Assembly (NCBI RefSeq): GCF_022398475.1
Contig: NZ_JAKEVM010000029.1
Coordinates: 1-38,809, forward strand
Reading direction: 5' to 3'
Length of the DNA: 38,809 nucleotides
Source: Pseudoalteromonas shioyasakiensis
GTDB taxonomy: Bacteria; Pseudomonadota; Gammaproteobacteria; Enterobacterales; Alteromonadaceae
In this document: positions 33,609 to 38,809 of the stretch, piece by piece
Position numbering within the stretch: position 1 is the stretch's first letter
Layout of the letters: every line of letters begins with the position of its first letter
Program-made: the position numbers and the translations under genes
The notes under the pieces: model-generated
What the model saw: only the letters and a program-made list of their open reading frames with translations
Told to the model about the DNA's origin: nothing
Database searches by the model: none

Positions 33609-35156
33609 ATGTTTGTTCATTTTAAAAAGCCTTTAGCTGCTGTAGCAGTTACGTGTTCGCTTATCATTGCAGGCTGTGGTGGTTCTGGTAGCTCAGAGTC
33701 AGGGACTATCGATGCTGCTGATATCACATGGACTGAAGGTGTATTTGAGCCATCAAGTAAGTTTGACCAACAATGCCAAGCACTTAATGAAAAGCACTGG
33801 CTACGCGCTTGGAGTCACGAAACCTACCTTTGGTATAACGAAATTGTTGATCGCAACCCTGCATTGACTGACGGTGTTTTAAATTACTTTGCCTTATTAA
33901 AAACCCAAAACACCACTGATTCAGGTGCAAATAAAGATAACTTTCATGCCAGCTTGCCAACTGACGAGTGGCAAGCTCAGAGCCAATCGGGGCAGTCTTT
34001 TGGTTATGGCTTTAAACTTAAGTTAATCAGTGCCAGCGCCCCTCGCCAAGGGATTATCAGCTACACAGAACCTAACTCACCGGCTGCAAACCTCAATCTG
34101 AGCCGAGGCTTAGAAGTCATTGAAGTGGATGGCGTTGACTTTGTTAATGCCAGCACCCAAGCTGAGGTTGATGTATTAAATGCAGGCCTCTTTCCATCAG
34201 AGTCTGGCAAGGTGACCTCTTTTGTATTCAAAGACATTAATACCAGCGAAATTCGCGAAGTCACTATGACTGCACAAACTATTACAGGCCAAGCAGTTAG
34301 CAACATAAAGACCTTCGCCAATGGTGAAGTAGGCTACTTTCAGTTTAATCGCCATAATGCTGTAGCAGAAAAACCCTTATACGATGCCTTTAATAATTTA
34401 GCTGCAAGTAACGTTAAAGATTTAATTATTGATATGCGCTATAACCCCGGTGGATTCCTGCAAATGGCCAGCCAAGTTGCTTACATGGTAGCTGGCGAAA
34501 GTAACACCACAGGTAAAATCTTCGAGCGCACTATTTTTAATGATCAGCATCCAACGTTTAACCCAATCACTGGCGATCGCTTAGAGCCTGTTTATTTTAC
34601 TGATGAGTTTTTAGGCTTTGCCGAAAACCCAGCTGTCAGCCCAGGAACCCCATTGCCTTCGTTGAACCTAGAACGTGTTTTTGTGCTGACAACAGGCAGC
34701 ACCTGCTCAGCAAGTGAGGCAGTGATTAATGGCCTACGCGGTGCCGACATCGAGGTAATTCAAATAGGCGAAACAACCTGTGGCAAACCCTATGGTTACT
34801 ACCCAACTGATAACTGTGATACTACGTATTTCAGCATTCAGTTTACGGGCGTCAATAATAAGGAATTTGGTGAATATGCAGATGGCTTTGCACCACAAAA
34901 CAGCAACGATAGCGAGTTTCAACCTGTAATGATCCCAGGCTGCGCTGTTGCTGACGACTTCACTCATCAATTAGGCGATGAAAGTGAAGCTATGCTAAGT
35001 ACAGCGCTTAGCTATCGTGAGACTGGCCGCTGCCCTGCCGCCACTTCAACGATTAGTGAACAAGGGTTTGCACCGGCTATTTTTACAGACACACCGAAAG
35101 TGCTTGATACCCGTACTTCTACCTTGCTTCAGCAAAGTAAAATTTTAGAGCAGTAG
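33609..35156 (+). CDS. S41-family peptidase lipoprotein
   Basis: A 515-residue protein with lipobox LIIAGC (Cys at 23) and a Gly/Ser linker. A PDZ-like segment (about 135-225, with SPAANLNLSRGLEVIEVDGV) is followed by the tail-specific protease domain (about 235-430). The catalytic Ser is S367 in TGSTCSASE and the Lys is K393 in ETTCGKPYG; the spacing matches the Ser-Lys dyad of E. coli Prc to within one residue, so it is probably active. Extra Cys (C366, C391, C403) could pair in the periplasm. A small lipoprotein gene follows after 8 bases. Confidence 0.9.
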   Translation: MFVHFKKPLAAVAVTCSLIIAGCGGSGSSESGTIDAADITWTEGVFEPSSKFDQQCQALNEKHWLRAWSHETYLWYNEIVDRNPALTDGVLNYFALLKTQNTTDSGANKDNFHASLPTDEWQAQSQSGQSFGYGFKLKLISASAPRQGIISYTEPNSPAANLNLSRGLEVIEVDGVDFVNASTQAEVDVLNAGLFPSESGKVTSFVFKDINTSEIREVTMTAQTITGQAVSNIKTFANGEVGYFQFNRHNAVAEKPLYDAFNNLAASNVKDLIIDMRYNPGGFLQMASQVAYMVAGESNTTGKIFERTIFNDQHPTFNPITGDRLEPVYFTDEFLGFAENPAVSPGTPLPSLNLERVFVLTTGSTCSASEAVINGLRGADIEVIQIGETTCGKPYGYYPTDNCDTTYFSIQFTGVNNKEFGEYADGFAPQNSNDSEFQPVMIPGCAVADDFTHQLGDESEAMLSTALSYRETGRCPAATSTISEQGFAPAIFTDTPKVLDTRTSTLLQQSKILEQ

Positions 35157-35164
35157 GAACCTTA

Positions 35165-35539
35165 ATGAGAGCCCAACTAACTAGTCTATTACTGTTATCG
35201 ACACTGCTAGGCTGTAGTGCTCAAAGCCAAGAGCCAACACCGAAACTGCAGCATGCGCGGTTAACTGAGTCACAAAGTGAGCTAATAGCAAAAGGGATAG
35301 CAAGACTAATGCATAGCAAGCCTATCGCTGTAGCCGATGATGCGTTTATAAATAGCAGTATATTAGTGACTGATAGTATGAATGTACTGGATGCGCAAGG
35401 TAACCCGATAATGGGTAAACAGCTAGCGATGCCTGAGCGTTTTGAATTATTAATCAAAAATAAAATGTGTTTTGTGCGCCATTTAGATAGTAAAGCGACC
35501 GAGCCACTGCCTTTGGTAAAATGTAAACCGATAAACTAA
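35165..35539 (+). CDS. Small lipoprotein of unknown function
   Basis: A 124-residue protein with a lipobox (STLLGCS, Cys at 17), a short Gln/Pro linker and a compact domain of about 90 residues. Two cysteines, in KMCFVRHL and LVKCKPIN, may form a disulfide. I do not recognise it. It follows the S41 peptidase by 8 bases and precedes a terminator, so it is probably cotranscribed with the peptidase and may act with it. Confidence 0.7.
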   Translation: MRAQLTSLLLLSTLLGCSAQSQEPTPKLQHARLTESQSELIAKGIARLMHSKPIAVADDAFINSSILVTDSMNVLDAQGNPIMGKQLAMPERFELLIKNKMCFVRHLDSKATEPLPLVKCKPIN

Positions 35540-35561
35540 TCTAAACTAAAAAACAGATATA

Positions 35562-35585
35562 AAAAAAGCCCTTACGGGCTTTTTT
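35562..35585. terminator. Bidirectional terminator
   Basis: AAAAAAGCCC and GGGCTTTTTT form a 10-bp stem around a 4-base loop, with As and Ts outside. It ends the peptidase-lipoprotein unit (plus) and the TonB receptor gene (minus). Confidence 0.85.
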
Positions 35586-35619
35586 AGTCGGGGGACAATC
35601 AAATTGATTGTTCTTATGC

Positions 35620-38600
35620 TTAGAAGCGAGCTTCAAATCCTAAACGAACAGAGCGAGGTGATTGCCATGTATACGCAGAACCATAATAAGAGTTAACTTC
35701 ACCCTCATTTTGCTCATAATGCTCATTCGCAGATGTCATCTCTTGGCTATTAAGTACGTTAAATACGTTAATAGTTGCACGCATATCAATATCAGATACC
35801 GTGAAGTCATATGCAGCTGATAAATCTAAGTTAAACGTCCAAGGAGTACGACCCGCTGTACCACGAGTGTGCTGCTCATAGATTTTTTCGTCTTGTTGAC
35901 ATTCGCCATCACCATTCGTGTCTGGACAATCATTGGTATAGATGTAGAAAGTATCACCCCAGCCACCATTTAGGTTTGGATCTTTTGATGGATAACCTTG
36001 GCCGAATAGGCTTTGTGGACGACCACTTTGTAGTGTTGCATTCCAACCAACAGTTAAGTTTTCAACTGGTTCCCAGCTACCGAAGAACTTAAATGTGTGA
36101 CGACGATCGTTAGGTTGATAACCTTGTGAACCATCCATTACTGCTGGGAAGTCGAAATCTTGCGTAATACCCGCATCAGCTTGGCCGATATCAGACTTAA
36201 CAGCACCTTCGAAGTTACCTACACTACGTGCCCAAGTATAACCGAATTGGTAACGGATAGTTTCCGCGCGGTAATCCAAGCTAAATTCAACTGACGTATA
36301 CTCATTGTTTGCTTTCGGTAAGCCGATTGTTTCAGCTGAGTAAGTTGTTAGTGAGCCTGCATCTGGAACACCGTCATTATCAAAGCTTGAATCACCCCAA
36401 TCAGTACCATTCCAGTAATAACCATCGCTGTACCAGCTTGATGTAGAGCCTGGGTTGATCATGACGCAGTATGGGTATGCGTAACGGCCACAGTAATCAT
36501 CTAGTGCAGTTGCAACTTCACGATATGTACCTTTTAAACCAACGGTATATTCATCGTTGAGTGCTTGTTGCACACCAATGATGTACTCATCTTTAGAAAA
36601 CGGATCCGCTTCTTTTGCTTGGAAAATATCTTTTTCAGGGATAACAGGTACACCACTCACTTGTTGTGAATTTGCTAAACCACCACTGCCGATAGTATCA
36701 GCTAAAGGAGCAAGGCCTGTTGGTGCGCCTGTTGTTGGATCCACACCCGTATACGTATAGGCAGTCGTAATATCACTAACACCTGATGCCGCACGGAAAA
36801 TCGTGTTATTAGCAACTGGTAAATAGTAACGACCATATGTACCGTACACTTTCGTATCACCCGTACCTGTTGGATCCCATGTGAAACCTAAGCGAGGAGC
36901 AATGTCTGTTTTGAAGCTTGTTAATAACTTGCCAGTCGTACCCCAGCTATCGAATTCGTCGATACGTAGGCCAACTTTAACAGCAAAATCATCAGTTACT
37001 TGCCAGTGATCTTCAAGATAGTAAGCAGTTAATTCAGACTCAAAGCTACCACCACCGTCAAAGATACGATCTTCAACATAATCAAGTGCAGCACCTGTGT
37101 TATTGGTTAGTGCACCATTATCAGCTTGCCAGCTACCATTATCTGCAAGCGTACGATAGTCATAGCTATGGCCACCAATTGGTTGGCTGATTCGCTCTGA
37201 TTTACGCTCTTGATAATCGATACCAAAGCTAATTTCGTGTGCATCCCACACATACTCAACATCTAAGCGATATTGTGTATTGTCATCGTTATTGGCACCA
37301 AAACTACCACCAGCACCACAGCCAGTGATTGGGTTTGAAGTACCACGCGAGTCAGTTACACTTGGACAAACTAGATTCTCAGATTGAGTTTCATATTCAG
37401 TTTTGATATTACCAGCCATTGCTGTAACTACTAGGTCTTCTGTTAAGATACCTGTATAGCTTAAGCTTTGTGCTTTACCACCACGTTTTAGAAGTGCGCC
37501 ATCAATACGATCACCAATCGCACCATTGTCATACTCAAAAACAGAGCGCTCAATATCACGACGGTTTGAGTAAGCAAAATAGCTCAAGCGATGATTATCC
37601 GTAATATCCCAATCAAGCTTACCACCCCAGAAAAGGTTATCACCGCCTGATGCTGATTCTTTACGATATTGATCGTTTGGTGAGAATTCGTCACCTCCCC
37701 AAGTGTATGTAGACTCTGTATCACGAGGGTTTACTAAGCCATAGAAGAATAAAGTATCTTCAATTAACGGACCACCCACTGCTAAAGTGACATCCGCGCT
37801 ATTATCAGAAGCTACGCTTTCGTCTCGGAAAATTTGTCCGGCGCCTTGGTTACCACGTGAAATAGAACCCTCTTCTTGAAGTGAGTCAGGAGAATATTGT
37901 ACAACTGCAGAGAATTCCCATTCATTGGTACCACTTTTGGTTGTGGTGTTAATCGTACCACCCGTCGCACGGCCAAACTTCGCTGAGTAACCACCCGTTT
38001 TTACTTGGAATTGGTCATAAAATTCGAATGGTACTTCACCACAGCCTAGACCTTGACGTGTATTTGTTACTTCAAGACCATTGATATAACAAGCATTTTC
38101 CGCAACAGATGAACCACCAAATGAGGCAGTGTTACCAAATGCACTATCACCTTTAACTGCACCAGGCGCTAATAATGCAACCGAAGTAAGATCACGACTG
38201 ATAGGCATACGATCGATTTCAGCATCGGTAATAACCAAGCCTGAGTCAGCTGTCGATAAATCAATTGATGAAATACGTGCACCAACAACTTGAATAACTT
38301 CAGGGCCTGAGTTTGCAACACTTGCTAAATCAAAGTTTGCCTTTGAGTTAGCACCTAAAGAAACACGCACTTTGTCTTCAGCAACAATATTACCGTCTTT
38401 TAGAATCTGAATGTCATAGTTACCTGAAGGTAATGATGCAAAGCGGAACGTTCCATTTTCTGAAATATTTAAAGTACGTTCTAAACCTGTTGCTGGGTTT
38501 TTAACTTTTACAGTGTAAGAAGAGGTATTTGCCACATTCTGAACAGAACCAATTACGTCCGATGCAGATGCAGGAAGGGCTAAACCTAGCGATGCAGTAA

Positions 38601-38640
38601 CTGCTATCGCTGTTATGCTTTTCCGAAACATAGATTTCAT
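35620..38640 (-). CDS. Oar-like TonB-dependent outer-membrane receptor
   Basis: A 1006-residue receptor. A signal peptide (about 1-27) precedes a carboxypeptidase-regulatory-like domain (about 28-105, with GTFRFASLPSGNYDIQIL). The plug is about 112-240 (DSGLVITDAEIDRMPISRDL, GGYSAKFGRATGGTINTTTK). A long beta-barrel follows, ending in the aromatic C-terminal SVRLGFEARF. This is the OmpA-related Oar architecture common in marine gammaproteobacteria and Bacteroidetes. A TonB box is not obvious. Its large extracellular loops hold Cys pairs (for example DNDGVPDAG and CPDTNGDGECQQDE, a calcium-binding type Asp-rich loop), consistent with metal-dependent ligand binding. Substrate unknown. The ATG at 38640 has GGGA 8 bases upstream. 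Confidence 0.93.
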   Translation of the reverse strand: MKSMFRKSITAIAVTASLGLALPASASDVIGSVQNVANTSSYTVKVKNPATGLERTLNISENGTFRFASLPSGNYDIQILKDGNIVAEDKVRVSLGANSKANFDLASVANSGPEVIQVVGARISSIDLSTADSGLVITDAEIDRMPISRDLTSVALLAPGAVKGDSAFGNTASFGGSSVAENACYINGLEVTNTRQGLGCGEVPFEFYDQFQVKTGGYSAKFGRATGGTINTTTKSGTNEWEFSAVVQYSPDSLQEEGSISRGNQGAGQIFRDESVASDNSADVTLAVGGPLIEDTLFFYGLVNPRDTESTYTWGGDEFSPNDQYRKESASGGDNLFWGGKLDWDITDNHRLSYFAYSNRRDIERSVFEYDNGAIGDRIDGALLKRGGKAQSLSYTGILTEDLVVTAMAGNIKTEYETQSENLVCPSVTDSRGTSNPITGCGAGGSFGANNDDNTQYRLDVEYVWDAHEISFGIDYQERKSERISQPIGGHSYDYRTLADNGSWQADNGALTNNTGAALDYVEDRIFDGGGSFESELTAYYLEDHWQVTDDFAVKVGLRIDEFDSWGTTGKLLTSFKTDIAPRLGFTWDPTGTGDTKVYGTYGRYYLPVANNTIFRAASGVSDITTAYTYTGVDPTTGAPTGLAPLADTIGSGGLANSQQVSGVPVIPEKDIFQAKEADPFSKDEYIIGVQQALNDEYTVGLKGTYREVATALDDYCGRYAYPYCVMINPGSTSSWYSDGYYWNGTDWGDSSFDNDGVPDAGSLTTYSAETIGLPKANNEYTSVEFSLDYRAETIRYQFGYTWARSVGNFEGAVKSDIGQADAGITQDFDFPAVMDGSQGYQPNDRRHTFKFFGSWEPVENLTVGWNATLQSGRPQSLFGQGYPSKDPNLNGGWGDTFYIYTNDCPDTNGDGECQQDEKIYEQHTRGTAGRTPWTFNLDLSAAYDFTVSDIDMRATINVFNVLNSQEMTSANEHYEQNEGEVNSYYGSAYTWQSPRSVRLGFEARF

Positions 38641-38673
38641 TTTTGTATCCCTGTTTAAATTATAATTATTTGC

Positions 38674-38688
38674 GCCTATAAAATAGGC
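38674..38688 (-). promoter_or_regulatory. Leader hairpin upstream of the TonB receptor
   Basis: GCCTAT-AAA-ATAGGC gives 6-bp arms (8 with a G-U pair) about 33 bases before the start codon. Upstream of it the region to 38809 is AT-rich and has four TGTAA/TTACA-type sequences (near 38692, 38720, 38778, 38788), perhaps regulator sites. Confidence 0.4.
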
Positions 38689-38809
38689 ACAATTACATTA
38701 GTAAAGTGAAACAAGAATGTAAATTAAAAACACAAATATATTACAAAAAAACCATATTTATTAGAACCAAGGACTAAATGTAACTTTATGTAATCACAGG
38801 GTTTTAATC

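Noticed and set aside
1..38809. Mobile elements, prophage, CRISPR or integron structure
   Set aside because: I found no transposase, integrase, spaced repeat array, target duplication or tRNA-linked att site; base use looks even throughout.

Overview
This window is ordinary-composition, AT-leaning, densely coded chromosome of a marine gammaproteobacterium. Gene content and order (long-form PstC/PstA, Pit with its DUF47 partner, Oar-like TonB receptor, EAL-HDOD protein, TIGR02449-zapA pair) point to Alteromonadales, most likely Pseudoalteromonas. That assignment is inference from remembered gene families, not from a search. I see no rRNA, tRNA, CRISPR array, insertion sequence, phage gene or obvious horizontally acquired block.

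Layout. 1-2.56 kb: a small two-helix membrane protein, then a minus-strand cassette of ECF sigma factor, single-pass anti-sigma-like protein and exported coiled-coil protein. 2.57-3.5 kb: OxyR with both redox cysteines. 3.5-15.8 kb: a phosphate superlocus. On the minus strand are pit with a DUF47 partner, and pstC-pstA-pstB-phoU without pstS. On the plus strand are an ACT-domain (GcvR-like) gene and a translationally coupled ppk1-ppx pair. Both pstC and ppk are preceded by an 18-bp Pho-box-like repeat (7-4-7) placed exactly 10 bp upstream of a -10 hexamer, so phosphate uptake and polyphosphate turnover look to be under joint PhoB control. 15.8-22.8 kb: a copper/silver efflux operon (CopL-like Met/His/Cys-rich exported protein, TolC/CusC, CusB, CusA) with overlapping genes and a clear terminator. 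The CusB has a C-terminal CusF-like domain whose metal ligands are largely lost. An unrecognised helical protein lies just beyond it. 22.8-28.1 kb: PqiA-like membrane protein, EAL-HDOD protein, periplasmic binding protein, PhnA/YjdM, a YbaY-META lipoprotein and RlmJ. 28.3-31.4 kb: TIGR02449-zapA (division), an exported metallo-beta-lactamase-fold hydrolase and MltD. 31.5-38.8 kb: SlyD, an SDR/amidohydrolase pair with ATGA overlap, an S41 peptidase lipoprotein followed by a small lipoprotein, and an Oar-like TonB-dependent receptor.

I did not find a clearly unprecedented system. The items most worth a second look are the Pho-controlled pst/ppk pair with its nested palindromes, the ECF cassette whose third gene is an exported coiled-coil protein of unknown function, and the CusB-CusF fusion with a degenerate copper site.
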